A DNA stretch of 64,000 nt, from positions 186,001-250,000 of the forward strand of contig NW_027469193.1 in the NCBI RefSeq assembly GCF_051020765.1, given 5' to 3'. Origin of the DNA: Lasioglossum baleicum. Its lineage: Eukaryota; Arthropoda; Insecta; Hymenoptera; Halictidae. A model generated the notes under the pieces. That model was not told the origin of the DNA, made no database searches, and worked only from the letters and a program-made list of their open reading frames with translations. Below, one piece after another: positions 1 to 13,296 of this stretch. Every line of letters starts with the position of its first letter. Positions within the stretch are counted from its first letter, which is position 1. Position numbers and translations under genes: made by a program.

Positions 1-479
1 TAACGCATAACGCATAACGCATAATGCATCACCCATAACGCATAACGCATAACGCATAACGCATAACGCATAACGCATAACGCATAACGCATAACGCATA
101 ACGCATAACGCATAACGCATAACGCATAACGCATAACGCATAACGCATAACGCATAACGCATAACGCATAACGCATAATGCAAAAGTCATAACGCATAAC
201 GCTTAACGCATAACGCATAACGCATAACGCATAACGCATAACGCATAACGCATAACGCATAACGCATAACGCATAACGCATAACGCATAACGCATAACGC
301 ATAACGCATAACGCATAACGCATAACGCATAACGCATAACGCATAATGCATAACGCATAACGCATAACGCATAACGCATAACGCATAACGCATAACGCAT
401 AACGCATAACGCATAACGCATAACGCATAACGCATAACACATAACGCATAACGCATAACGCATAACGCATAACGCATAA
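1..479 (+). repeat. Left-edge stretch of near-pure AACGCAT units
   Basis: Nearly all units are consensus. Exceptions are a CACCCAT unit near 30, the pair AATGCAA then AAGTCAT from 177 followed by AACGCTT, one AATGCAT near 345 and one AACACAT near 437. This resembles the stretch just before 6647, which precedes the second copy of the large block, so it is probably the left flank of the first copy. No gene is present. Confidence 0.85.
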
Positions 480-1051
480 TGCAAAAGTTATAACGCATAA
501 CGCTTAACGCATAACGCATAACGCATAACGCATAACGCATAACGCATAACGCATAACGCATAACGCATAACGCATAACGCATAACGCATAACGCATAACG
601 CATAACGCATAACGCATAACGCATAACGCACAATGCATAACGCACAACGCACAACGCATAACGCGTAACGCATAACGCATAACGCATAACGCATAACGCA
701 TAACGCATAACGCATAACGCATAACGCATAACGCATAACGCATAACGCATAACGCATAACGCATAACGCATAACGCATAACGCATAACGCATAACGCATA
801 ACGCATAACGCATAACGCATAATGCAAAAGTCATAACGCATAACGCTTAACGCATAACGCATAACGCATAACGCATAACGCATAACGCATAACGCATAAC
901 GCATAACGCATAACGCATAACGCATAACGCATAACGCACTACGCACTACGCACAACGCACAACGCACAACGCACAACGCACAACGCACAACGCACAACGC
1001 ACAACGTACAACGCACAACGCACAACGCACAACGCACAACGCACAACGCAT

Positions 1052-1121
1052 AGCCCATAACGCATAACACGTAGCGCATATTGCATAATGCATAACGCAT
1101 AACGCATAACGCATCACCCAT
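1052..1121 (+). repeat. Cassette type 1: AGCCCAT...AACACGT...CACCCAT (8 copies)
   Basis: Ten consecutive heptamers with a fixed series of variants: AGCCCAT at offset 0, AACACGT at +14, AGCGCAT at +21, ATTGCAT or ATCGCAT at +28, AATGCAT at +35 and CACCCAT at +63. Copies begin at 1052, 3551, 7289, 9214, 13890, 15339, 21178 and 45070. In all eight the distance from AGCCCAT to CACCCAT is identical. Copies 1052 and 7289 have ATTGCAT; the rest have ATCGCAT. Copies 3551 and 9214 also have AACGCAA at +49. The first four are preceded by an AACGCAC run containing AACGTAC and TACGCAC; the last four by consensus units. Confidence 0.92.
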
Positions 1122-2383
1122 AACGCATAACGCATAACGCATAACGCATAACGCATAACGCATAACGCATAACGCATAACGCATAACGCATAACGCATAA
1201 CGCATAACGCATAACGCATAACGCATAACGCATAACGCATAACGCATAACGCATAACGCATAACGCATAACGCATAACGCATAACGCATAACGCATAACG
1301 CATAACGCATAACGCATAACGCATAACGCATAACGCATAACGCATAACGCATAACGCATAACGCATAACGCATAACGCATAACGCATAACGCATAACGCA
1401 TAACGCATAACGCATAACGCATAACGCATAACGCATAACGCATAACGCATAACGCATAACGCATAACGCATAACGCATAACGCATAACGCATAACGCATA
1501 ACGCATAACGCATAACGCATAACGCATAACGCATAACGCATAACGCATAACGCATAACGCATAACGCATAACGCATAACGCATAACGCATAACGCATAAC
1601 GCATAACGCATAACGCATAACGCATAACGCATAACGCATAACGCATAACGCATAACGCATAACGCATAACGCATAATGCAAAAGTCATAACGCATAACGC
1701 TTAACGCATAACGCATAACGCATAACGCATAACGCATAACGCATAACGCATAACGCATAACGCATAACGCATAACGCATAACGCATAACGCATAACGCAT
1801 AACGCATAACGCATAACGCATAACGCATAACGCATAACGCATAACGCATAACGCATAACGCATAATGCAAAAGTCATAACGCATAACGCATAACGCATAA
1901 CGCATAACGCATAACGCATAACGCATAACGCATAACGCATAACGCATAACGCATAACGCATAACGCATAACGCATAACGCATAACGCATAACGCATAACG
2001 CATAACGCATAACGCATAACGCATAACGCATAACGCATAACGCATAACGCATAACGCATAACGCATAACGCATAACGCATAACGCATAACGCATAACGCA
2101 TAACGCATAACGCATAACGCATAACGCATAACGCATAACGCATAACGCATAACGCATAACGCATAACGCATAACGCATAACGCATAACGCATAACGCATA
2201 ACGCATAACGCATAACGCATAACGCATAACGCATAACGCATAACGCATAACGCATAACGCATAACGCATAACGCATAACGCATAACGCATAACGCATAAC
2301 GCATAACGCATAACGCATAACGCATAACGCATAACGCATAACGCATAACGCATAACGCATAACGCATAACGCATAACGCATAA

Positions 2384-3010
2384 CGCACAACGCACAACGC
2401 ACAACGCACAACGCACAACGCACGACGCACGACGCATAACGCATAACGCATAACGCATAACGCATAACGCATAACGCATAACGCATAACGCACAACGCAC
2501 AACGCACAACGCATAACGCATAACGCATAACGCATAACGCATAACGCATAACGCATAACGCATAACGCATAACGCATAACGCATAACGCATAACGCATAA
2601 CGCATAACGCATAACGCATAACGCATAACGCATAACGCATAACGCATAACGCATAACGCATAACGCATAACGCATAACGCATAACGCATAACGCATAACG
2701 CATAACGCATAACGCATAACGCACAACGCACAACGCACAACGAACAACGCACAACGCACAACGCACAACGCACAACGCATAACGCATAACGCATAACGCA
2801 TAACGCATAATGCATAACGCATAACGCATAACGCATAACGCATAACGCATAACGCACAACGCACAACGCACAACGCACAACGCACAACGCACAACGCACA
2901 ACGCACGACGCACGACGCATAACGCATAACGCATAACGCATAACGCATAACGCATAACGCATAACGCATAACGCACAACCCACAACGCACAACGCACGAC
3001 GCACGACGCA
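2384..3010 (+). repeat. Cluster of AACGCAC/GACGCAC patches (block A copy 1)
   Basis: Short patches of AACGCAC units alternate with AACGCAT stretches. Several patches end in paired GACGCAC and GACGCAT units, one contains AACGAAC (near 2731) and one contains AACCCAC (near 2974). The same series recurs at about 7978-8620 at a 5593-5607 bp offset. The patchwork suggests that variant units spread in small groups, as expected from unequal exchange or gene conversion. No reading frame here looks like a gene. Confidence 0.8.
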
Positions 3011-4313
3011 TAACGCATAACGCATAACGCATAACGCATAACGCATAACGCATAACGCATAACGCATAACGCATAACGCATAACGCATAACGCATAACGC
3101 ATAACGCATAACGCATAACGCATAACGCATAACGCACAATGCATAACGCACAACGCACAACGCGTAACGCGTAACGCATAACGCATAACGCATAACGCAT
3201 AACGCATAACGCATAACGCATAACGCATAACGCATAACGCATAACGCATAACGCATAACGCATAACGCATAACGCATAACGCATAACGCATAATGCAAAA
3301 GTCATAACGCATAACGCTTAACGCATAACGCATAACGCATAACGCATAACGCATAACGCATAACGCATAACGCATAACGCATAACGCATAACGCATAACG
3401 CATAACGCATAACGCATAACGCATAACGCATAACGCACTACGCACTACGCACAACGCACAACGCACAACGCACAACGCACAACGCACAACGCACAACGCA
3501 CAACGTACAACGCACAACGCACAACGCACAACGCACAACGCACAACGCATAGCCCATAACGCATAACACGTAGCGCATATCGCATAATGCATAACGCATA
3601 ACGCAAAACGCATCACCCATAACGCATAACGCATAACGCATAACGCATAACGCATAACGCATAACGCATAACGCATAACGCATAACGCATAACGCATAAC
3701 GCACAACGCACAACGCACAACGAACAACGCACAACGCACAACGCACAACGCATAACGCATAACGCATAACGCATAACGCATAACGCATAACGCGTAACGC
3801 GTAACGCATAACGCATAACGCATAACGCATAACGCATAACGCATAACGCATAACGCATAACGCATAACGCATAACGCATAACGCATAACGCATAACGCAT
3901 AACGCATAACGCATAATGCAAAAGTCATAACGCATAACGCTTAACGCATAACGCATAACGCATAACGCATAACGCATAACGCATAACGCATAACGCATAA
4001 CGCATAACGCATAACGCATAACGCATAACGCATAACGCATAACGCATAACGCATAACGCATAACGCATAACGCACAACGCCTAACGCCTAACGCACAACG
4101 CACAACGCACAACGCACAACGCACAACGCACAACGCACAACGCACAACGCACAACGCACAACGCACAACGCACAACGCACAACGCACAACGCACAACGCA
4201 CAACGCACAACGCACAACGCACAACGCATAACGCACAACGCATAACGCATAACGCATAACGCATAACGCATAACGCATAACGCATAACGCATAACGCATA
4301 ACGCATAACGCAT

Positions 4314-4362
4314 AACGCGTAACGCGTAACGCGTAACGCGTAACGCGTAACGCGTAACGCCT
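4314..4362 (+). repeat. AACGCGT mini-run ending in AACGCCT (7 copies of the motif)
   Basis: Six AACGCGT units followed by one AACGCCT. Equivalent runs have four units at 9872, eight at 12252, three at 17229, three at 23194, and two plus an octamer at 19175 and 25161. Each ends in AACGCCT 84 to 112 bp before a type 2 cassette (98, 105, 112, then 84 four times). Each AACGCGT contains the palindrome ACGCGT. The copy number behaves like a small VNTR, changing by whole heptamers. Confidence 0.88.
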
Positions 4363-4453
4363 AACGCATAACGCATAACGCATAACGCATAACGCATAAC
4401 GCATAACGCATAACGCATAACGCATAACGCATAACGCATAACGCATAACGCAT

Positions 4454-4572
4454 AACGTATAAAGCATAACGCATAACGCATAACGCTTAACGCATAACGC
4501 ATAATGCAAAAGTCATAACGCATAACGCATAACGCATAGCCCATAACGCATAACACGTAGCGCATATCGCAT
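4454..4572 (+). repeat. Cassette type 2: AACGTAT-AAAGCAT ... AAGTCAT ... AGCCCAT-AACACGT (9 copies)
   Basis: Seventeen heptamers with AACGTAT at offset 0, AAAGCAT at +7, AACGCTT at +28, AATGCAA at +49, AAGTCAT at +56, AGCCCAT at +84, AACACGT at +98, AGCGCAT at +105 and ATCGCAT at +112. Copies begin at 4454, 10005, 11762, 12420, 17334, 19281, 20247, 23299 and 25267. In all nine the spacing from AACGTAT to AGCCCAT is exactly 84 bp. It shares its right half with cassette type 1 but lacks the CACCCAT end. A run of AACGCGT units ending in AACGCCT lies upstream of seven of the nine copies. The cassette does not occur after 25.4 kb. Confidence 0.93.
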
Positions 4573-5550
4573 AACGCATAACGCATAACGCATAACGCAT
4601 AACGCATAACGCATAACGCATAACGCATAACGCATAACGCATAACGCATAACGCATAACGCATAACGCATAACACATAACGCACAACGCACAACGCACAA
4701 CGCACAACGCACAACGCACAACGCACAACGCACAACGCACAACGCATAACGCATACCGCATAACGCATAACGCATAACGCATAACGCATAACGCATAACG
4801 CATAACGCATAACGCATAACGCATAACGCATAACGCATAACGCATAACGCACAACGCACAACGCACAACGCACAACGCATAACGCATAACGCATAACGCA
4901 TAACGCATAATGCATAACGCATAACGCATAACGCATAACGCATAACGCATAACGCATAACGCATAATGCAAAAGTCATAACGCATAACGCATAACGCATA
5001 ACGCATAACGCATAACGCATAACGCATAACGCATAACGCATAACGCATAACGCATAACGCATAACGCATAACGCATAACGCATAACGCATAACGCATAAC
5101 GCATAACGCATAACGCATAACGCGTAACGCATAACGCATAACGCATAACGCATAACGCATAACGCATAACGCATAACGCATAACGCATAACGCATAACGC
5201 ATAACGCATAACGCATAACGCTTAACGCATAACGCATAACGCATAACGCATAACGCATAACGCATAACGCATAACGCATAATGCATCACCCATAACGCAT
5301 AACGCATAACGCATAACGCATAACGCATAACGCATAACGCATAACGCATAACGCATAACGCATAACGCATAACGCATAACGCACAACGCACAACGCACAA
5401 CGAACAACGCACAACGCACAACGCACAACGCATAACGCATAACGCATGACGCATAACGCATAATGCATAACGCGTAACGCATAACGCATAACGCGTAACG
5501 CATAACGCATAACGCATAACGCATAACGCATAACGCATAACGCATAACGC

Positions 5551-6646
5551 ATAACGCATAACGCATAACGCATAACGCATAACGCATAACGCATAACGCA
5601 TAACGCATAACGCATAACGCATAACGCATAACGCATAACGCATAACGCATAACGCATAATGCAAAAGTCATAACGCATAACGCTTAACGCATAACGCATA
5701 ACGCATAACGCATAACGCATAACGCATAACGCATAACGCATAACGCATAACGCATAACGCATAACGCATAACGCATAACGCATAACGCATAACGCATAAC
5801 GCATAACGCATAACGCATAACGCATAACGCATAACGCATAACGCATAACGCATAACGCATAATGCAAAAGTCATAACGCATAACGCATAACGCATAACGC
5901 ATAACGCATAACGCATAACGCATAACGCATAACGCATAACGCATAACGCATAACGCATAACGCATAACGCATAACGCATAACGCATAACGCATAACGCAT
6001 AACGCATAACGCATAACGCATAACGCATAACGCAAAACGCATAACGCGTAACGCATAACGCATAACGCATAACGCATAACGCATAACGCATAACGCATAA
6101 CGCATAACGCATAACGCATAACGCATAACGCATAACGCTTAACGCATAACGCATAACGCATAACGCATAACGCATAACGCATAACGCATAACGCATAATG
6201 CATCACCCATAACGCATAACGCATAACGCATAACGCATAACGCATAACGCATAACGCATAACGCATAACGCATAACGCATAACGCATAACGCATAACGCA
6301 TAACGCATAACGCATAACGCATAACGCATAACGCATAACGCATAACGCATAACGCATAACGCATAATGCAAAAGTCATAACGCATAACGCTTAACGCATA
6401 ACGCATAACGCATAACGCATAACGCATAACGCATAACGCATAACGCATAACGCATAACGCATAACGCATAACGCATAACGCATAACGCATAACGCATAAC
6501 GCATAACGCATAATGCATAACGCATAACGCATAACGCATAACGCATAACGCATAACGCATAACGCATAACGCATAACGCATAACGCATAACGCATAACGC
6601 ATAACACATAACGCATAACGCATAACGCATAACGCATAACGCATAA
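5551..6646 (+). repeat. Array between block A copies, near-pure consensus
   Basis: Mostly AACGCAT. The only landmarks are AATGCAA then AAGTCAT pairs near 5660, 5863 and 6367, a CACCCAT near 6204, one AACGCAA near 6034, and isolated AACGCTT, AATGCAT, AACGCGT and AACACAT units. There is no gene or unique sequence. Confidence 0.85.
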
Positions 6647-7977
6647 TGCAAAAGTTATAACGCATAACGCTTAACGCATAACGCATAACGCATAACGCAT
6701 AACGCATAACGCATAACGCATAACGCATAACGCATAACGCATAACGCATAACGCATAACGCATAACGCATAACGCATAACGCATAACGCATAACGCATAA
6801 CGCATAACGCACAATGCATAACGCACAACGCACAACGCATAACGCGTAACGCATAACGCATAACGCATAACGCATAACGCATAACGCATAACGCATAACG
6901 CATAACGCATAACGCATAACGCATAACGCATAACGCATAACGCATAACGCATAACGCATAACGCATAACGCATAACGCATAACGCATAACGCATAACGCA
7001 TAACGCATAACGCATAACGCATAACGCATAATGCAAAAGTCATAACGCATAACGCTTAACGCATAACGCATAACGCATAACGCATAACGCATAACGCATA
7101 ACGCATAACGCATAACGCATAACGCATAACGCATAACGCATAACGCATAACGCATAACGCATAACGCATAACGCACTACGCACTACGCACAACGCACAAC
7201 GCACAACGCACAACGCACAACGCACAACGCACAACGCACAACGTACAACGCACAACGCACAACGCACAACGCACAACGCACAACGCATAGCCCATAACGC
7301 ATAACACGTAGCGCATATTGCATAATGCATAACGCATAACGCATAACGCATCACCCATAACGCATAACGCATAACGCATAACGCATAACGCATAACGCAT
7401 AACGCATAACGCATAACGCATAACGCATAACGCATAACGCACAACGCACAACGCACAACGAACAACGCACAACGCACAACGCACAACGCATAACGCATAA
7501 CGCATAACGCATAACGCATAACGCATAACGCATAACGCGTAACGCATAACGCATAACGCATAACGCATAACGCATAACGCATAACGCATAACGCATAACG
7601 CATAACGCATAACGCATAACGCATAACGCATAACGCATAACGCATAACGCATAACGCATAACGCATAACGCATAACGCATAACGCATAACGCATAACGCA
7701 TAACGCATAACGCATAACGCATAACGCATAACGCATAACGCATAACGCATAACGCATAACGCATAACGCATAACGCATAACGCATAACGCATAACGCATA
7801 ACGCATAACGCATAACGCATAACGCATAACGCATAACGCATAACGCATAACGCATAACGCATAACGCATAACGCATAACGCATAACGCATAACGCATAAC
7901 GCATAACGCATAACGCATAACGCATAACGCATAACGCATAACGCATAACGCATAACGCATAACGCATAACGCATAAC

Positions 7978-8620
7978 GCACAACGCACAACGCACAACGC
8001 ACAACGCACAACGCACGACGCACGACGCATAACGCATAACGCATAACGCATAACGCATAACGCATAACGCATAACGCACAACGCACAACGCACAACGCAT
8101 AACGCATAACGCATAACGCATAACGCATAACGCATAACGCATAACGCATAACGCATAACGCATAACGCATAACGCATAACGCATAACGCATAACGCATAA
8201 CGCATAACGCATAACGCATAACGCATAACGCATAACGCATAACGCATAACGCATAACGCATAACGCATAACGCATAACGCATAACGCATAACGCATAACG
8301 CATAACGCATAACGCATAACGCATAACGCACAACGCACAACGCACAACGAACAACGCACAACGCACAACGCACAACGCACAACGCATAACGCATAACGCA
8401 TAACGCATAATGCATAACGCATAACGCATAACGCATAACGCATAACGCATAACGCATAACGCACAACGCACAACGCACAACGCACAACGCACAACGCACA
8501 ACGCACAACGCACGACGCACGACGCATAACGCATAACGCATAACGCATAACGCATAACGCATAACGCATAACGCATAACGCACAACCCACAACGCACAAC
8601 GCACGACGCACGACGCATAA
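7978..8620 (+). repeat. Cluster of AACGCAC/GACGCAC patches (block A copy 2)
   Basis: Second copy of the patch series at 2384-3010, with GACGCAC units near 8014, 8514 and 8604, AACGAAC near 8347 and AACCCAC near 8581. Patch order and variant identity are kept. Only the number of consensus units between patches changes slightly, by about 2 units over 560 bp. Confidence 0.8.
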
Positions 8621-9591
8621 CGCATAACGCATAACGCATAACGCATAACGCATAACGCATAACGCATAACGCATAACGCATAACGCATAACGCATAACGC
8701 ATAACGCATAACGCATAACGCATAACGCATAACGCATAACGCATAACGCATAACGCATAACGCATAACGCATAACGCACAATGCATAACGCACAACGCAC
8801 AACGCGTAACGCGTAACGCATAACGCATAACGCATAACGCATAACGCATAACGCATAACGCATAACGCATAACGCATAACGCATAACGCATAACGCATAA
8901 CGCATAACGCATAACGCATAACGCATAACGCATAACGCATAACGCATAATGCAAAAGTCATAACGCATAACGCTTAACGCATAACGCATAACGCATAACG
9001 CATAACGCATAACGCATAACGCATAACGCATAACGCATAACGCATAACGCATAAGGCATAACGCATAACGCATAACGCATAACGCATAACGCACTACGCA
9101 CTACGCACAACGCACAACGCACAACGCACAACGCACAACGCACAACGCACAACGCACAACGTACAACGCACAACGCACAACGCACAACGCACAACGCACA
9201 ACGCACAACGCATAGCCCATAACGCATAACACGTAGCGCATATCGCATAATGCATAACGCATAACGCAAAACGCATCACCCATAACGCATAACGCATAAC
9301 GCATAACGCATAACGCATAACGCATAACGCATAACGCATAACGCATAACGCATAACGCATAACGCATAACGCATAACGCATAACGCATAACGCATAACGC
9401 ATAACGCATAACGCATAACGCATAACGCATAACGCATAACGCATAACGCATAACGCATAACGCATAACGCATAACGCATAACGCATAACGCATAACGCAT
9501 AACGCATAACGCATAACGCAAAACGCATAACGCATAACGCATAACGCATAACGCATAACGCATAACGCATAACGCATAACGCATAACGCAT

Positions 9592-9794
9592 AACGCACAA
9601 TGCATAACGCACAACGCACAACGCATAACGCACAACGCCTAACGCCTAACGCACAACGCACAACGCACAACGCACAACGCACAACGCACAACGCACAACG
9701 CACAACGCACAACGCACAACGCACAACGCACAACGCACAACGCACAACGCACAACGCACAACGCACAACGCACAACGCACAACGCATAACGCAC
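9592..9794 (+). repeat. Cassette type C: AACGCCT pair followed by an AACGCAC run (13 copies)
   Basis: In this exemplar AATGCAT at 9599 lies among AACGCAC units, two AACGCCT units start at 9634, and 19 uninterrupted AACGCAC units follow (9648-9780), then AACGCAT and a lone AACGCAC. AACGCCT pairs start at 4076, 9634, 11482, 16186, 16697, 18692, 22004, 22690, 24671, 37657, 41647, 43432 and 43523. The following run lengths are 19, 19, 21, 19, 20, 19, 19, 19, 19, 12, 12, 9 and 13 units. Copies near 16697, 18692, 22690 and 24671 carry one AAGGCAC inside the run. AACGCAC removes the TAA of the consensus, so short plus-strand frames open here; these are not genes. Confidence 0.9.
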
Positions 9795-11150
9795 AACGCA
9801 TAACGCATAACGCATAACGCATAACGCATAACGCATAACGCATAACGCATAACGCATAACGCATAACGCATAACGCGTAACGCGTAACGCGTAACGCGTA
9901 ACGCCTAACGCATAACGCATAACGCATAACGCATAACGCATAACGCATAACGCATAACGCATAACGCATAACGCATAACGCATAACGCATAACGCATAAC
10001 GCATAACGTATAAAGCATAACGCATAACGCATAACGCTTAACGCATAACGCATAATGCAAAAGTCATAACGCATAACGCATAACGCATAGCCCATAACGC
10101 ATAACACGTAGCGCATATCGCATAACGCATAACGCATAACGCATAACGCATAACGCATAACGCATAACGCATAACGCATAACGCATAACGCATAACGCAT
10201 AACGCATAACGCATAACACATAACGCACAACGCACAACGCACAACGCACAACGCACAACGCACAACGCACAACGCACAACGCACAACGCATAACGCATAC
10301 CGCATAACGCATAACGCATAACGCATAACGCATAACGCATAACGCATAACGCATAACGCATAACGCATAACGCATAACGCATAACGCACAACGCACAACG
10401 CACAACGCACAACGCATAACGCATAACGCATAACGCATAACGCATAATGCATAACGCATAACGCATAACGCATAACGCATAACGCATAACGCATAACGCA
10501 TAACGCATAATGCAAAAGTCATAACGCATAACGCATAACGCATAACGCATAACGCATAACGCATAACGCATAACGCATAACGCATAACGCATAACGCATA
10601 ACGCATAACGCATAACGCATAACGCATAACGCATAACGCATAACGCATAACGCATAACGCATAACGCATAACGCATAACGCATAACGCATAACGCGTAAC
10701 GCATAACGCATAACGCATAACGCATAACGCATAACGCATAACGCATAACGCATAACGCATAACGCATAACGCATAACGCATAACGCATAACGCTTAACGC
10801 ATAACGCATAACGCATAACGCATAACGCATAACGCATAACGCATAACGCATAATGCATCACCCATAACGCATAACGCATAACGCATAACGCATAACGCAT
10901 AACGCATAACGCATAACGCATAACGCATAACGCATAACGCATAACGCATAACGCATAACGCATAACGCATAACGCATAACGCACAACGCACAACGCACAA
11001 CGAACAACGCACAACGCACAACGCACAACGCATAACGCATAACGCATAACGCATAACGCATAATGCATAACGCGTAACGCATAACGCATAACGCGTAACG
11101 CATAACGCATAACGCATAACGCATAACGCATAACGCATAACGCATAACGC

Positions 11151-13296
11151 ATAACGCATAACGCATAACGCATAACGCATAACGCATAACGCATAACGCA
11201 TAACGCATAACGCATAACGCATAACGCATAACGCATAACGCATAACGCATAACGCATAACGCATAACGCATAACGCATAACGCATAACGCATAACGCATA
11301 ACGCATAACGCATAACGCATAACGCATAACGCATAACGCATAACGCATAACGCATAACGCATAACGCATAACGCATAACGCAAAACGCATAACGCATAAC
11401 GCATAACGCATAACGCATAACGCATAACGCATAACGCATAACGCACAATGCATAACGCACAACGCACAACGCATAACGCACAACGCCTAACGCCTAACGC
11501 ACAACGCACAACGCACAACGCACAACGCACAACGCACAACGCACAACGCACAACGCACAACGCACAACGCACAACGCACAACGCACAACGCACAACGCAC
11601 AACGCACAACGCACAACGCACAACGCACAACGCACAACGCACAACGCATAACGCACAACGCACAACGCATAACGCATAACGCATAACGCATAACGCATAA
11701 CGCATAACGCATAACGCATAACGCATAACGCATAACGCATAACGCATAACGCATAACGCATAACGTATAAAGCATAACGCATAACGCATAACGCTTAACG
11801 CATAACGCATAATGCAAAAGTCATAACGCATAACGCATAACGCATAGCCCATAACGCATAACACGTAGCGCATATCGCATAACGCATAACGCATAACGCA
11901 TAACGCATAACGCATAACGCATAACGCATAACGCATAACGCATAACGCATAACGCATAACGCATAACACATAACGCACAACGCACAACGCACAACGCACA
12001 ACGCACAACGCATAACGCATAACGCACAACGCACAACGCACAACGCACAACGCATAACGCATAACGCATAACGCATAACGCATAATGCATAACGCATAAC
12101 GCATAACGCATAACGCATAACGCATAACGCATAACGCATAACGCATAATGCAAAAGTCATAACGCATAACGCATAACGCATAACGCATAACGCATAACGC
12201 ATAACGCATAACGCATAACGCATAACGCATAACGCATAACGCATAACGCATAACGCGTAACGCGTAACGCGTAACGCGTAACGCGTAACGCGTAACGCGT
12301 AACGCGTAACGCCTAACGCATAACGCATAACGCATAACGCATAACGCATAACGCATAACGCATAACGCATAACGCATAACGCATAACGCATAACGCATAA
12401 CGCATAACGCATAACGCATAACGTATAAAGCATAACGCATAACGCATAACGCTTAACGCATAACGCATAATGCAAAAGTCATAACGCATAACGCATAACG
12501 CATAGCCCATAACGCATAACACGTAGCGCATATCGCATAACGCATAACGCATAACGCATAACGCATAACGCATAACGCATAACGCATAACGCATAACGCA
12601 TAACGCATAACGCATAACGCATAACGCATAACACATAACGCACAACGCACAACGCACAACGCACAACGCACAACGCACAACGCACAACGCACAACGCACA
12701 ACGCATAACGCATACCGCATAACGCATAACGCATAACGCATAACGCATAACGCATAACGCATAACGCATAACGCATAACGCATAACGCACAACGCACAAC
12801 GCACAACGCACAACGCATAACGCATAACGCATAACGCATAACGCATAATGCATAACGCATAACGCATAACGCATAACGCATAACGCATAACGCATAACGC
12901 ATAACGCATAACGCATAATGCAAAAGTCATAACGCATAACGCATAACGCATAACGCATAACGCATAACGCATAACGCATAACGCATAACGCATAACGCAT
13001 AACGCATAACGCATAACGCATAACGCATAACGCATAACGCATAACGCATAACGCATAACGCATAACGCATAACGCATAACGCATAACGCATAACGCATAA
13101 CGCATAACGCGTAACGCGTAACGCATAACGCATAACGCGTAACGCATAACGCATAACGCATAACGCATAACGCATAACGCATAACGCATAACGCATAACG
13201 CATAACGCATAACGCATAACGCATAACGCATAACGCATAACGCATAACGCATAACGCATAACGCATAACGCATAACGCATAACGCATAACGCATAA
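11151..13296 (+). repeat. Extra cassette copies right of block A
   Basis: This stretch holds one more type C cassette (AACGCCT pair at 11482 with the longest AACGCAC run, 21 units) and two more type 2 cassettes (11762 and 12420, only 658 bp apart). The longest AACGCGT mini-run lies before the second. It looks like partial re-duplications of the right part of block A: type C to type 2 spacing is 378 bp at 4076, 371 bp at 9634 and 280 bp at 11482. The rest is consensus AACGCAT with AATGCAA then AAGTCAT pairs. Confidence 0.8.
12252..12314 (+). repeat. Longest AACGCGT mini-run (8 units plus AACGCCT)
   Basis: Eight consecutive AACGCGT units from 12252, then AACGCCT at 12308, lying 112 bp before the type 2 cassette at 12420. 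It is the largest expansion of this motif in the window, and its distance to the cassette is also the largest. Confidence 0.88.

Larger units (their letters stand above)
480..5550 (+). repeat. Higher-order block A, copy 1
   Basis: This block is recognised by an ordered series of rare variants that recurs in block A copy 2. The series is: the private variant AAGTTAT beside 480; AATGCAT with AACGCAC units near 630; TACGCAC units from about 937; cassette type 1 at 1052; GACGCAC units near 2421; AACCCAC near 2974; a second type 1 cassette at 3551; the AACGCCT pair at 4076; cassette type 2 at 4454; CACCCAT near 5287; and AACGAAC at 5399. Offsets to the second copy drift from 6167 through 6237, 5593, 5663 and 5551 to 5600 bp. 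Every difference is a multiple of 7, so the copies differ mainly by gain or loss of whole heptamers. The edges are approximate. Confidence 0.85.
6647..11150 (+). repeat. Higher-order block A, copy 2
   Basis: The landmarks match copy 1 in the same order. AAGTTAT lies beside 6647, AATGCAT with AACGCAC units near 6811, and TACGCAC units begin near 7173. Type 1 cassettes start at 7289 and 9214. GACGCAC units lie near 8014 and AACCCAC near 8581. The AACGCCT pair is at 9634, cassette type 2 at 10005, CACCCAT at 10859 and AACGAAC at 10999. Compared with copy 1 it has lost about 92 heptamers between its first type 1 cassette and the GACGCAC units. The first type 1 cassette carries ATTGCAT and the second ATCGCAT in both copies, so these two sub-versions already existed before the block duplicated. 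Confidence 0.85.

Noticed and set aside
177..190. TGCAAAAGTCAT as an inserted unique element or regulatory box
   Set aside because: It aligns exactly as two diverged heptamers, AATGCAA and AAGTCAT, and keeps phase at every site, so it is a variant pair rather than an insertion.
1052..1121. Type 1 and type 2 cassettes as remnants of a gene, tRNA or transposon end
   Set aside because: Each cassette is a whole number of heptamers, each unit differing from consensus at one to three positions. There are no terminal inverted repeats, target duplications or RNA fold.
4314..4362. AACGCGT run as an origin with DnaA-like boxes or an operator array
   Set aside because: The units are ordinary repeat variants with a single base change, there is no A/T-rich unwinding element or neighbouring replication gene, and copy number changes freely between copies.
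9600..9803. Plus-strand open frame of 67 codons (THNAQRT cycle), with relatives near 11448, 16152, 16663, 18658, 21970, 22656 and 24637
   Set aside because: It opens only because AACGCAC lacks the TAA of the consensus and because AATGCAT supplies an ATG. Start, length and sequence are dictated by the type C cassette, so this is not a gene family.
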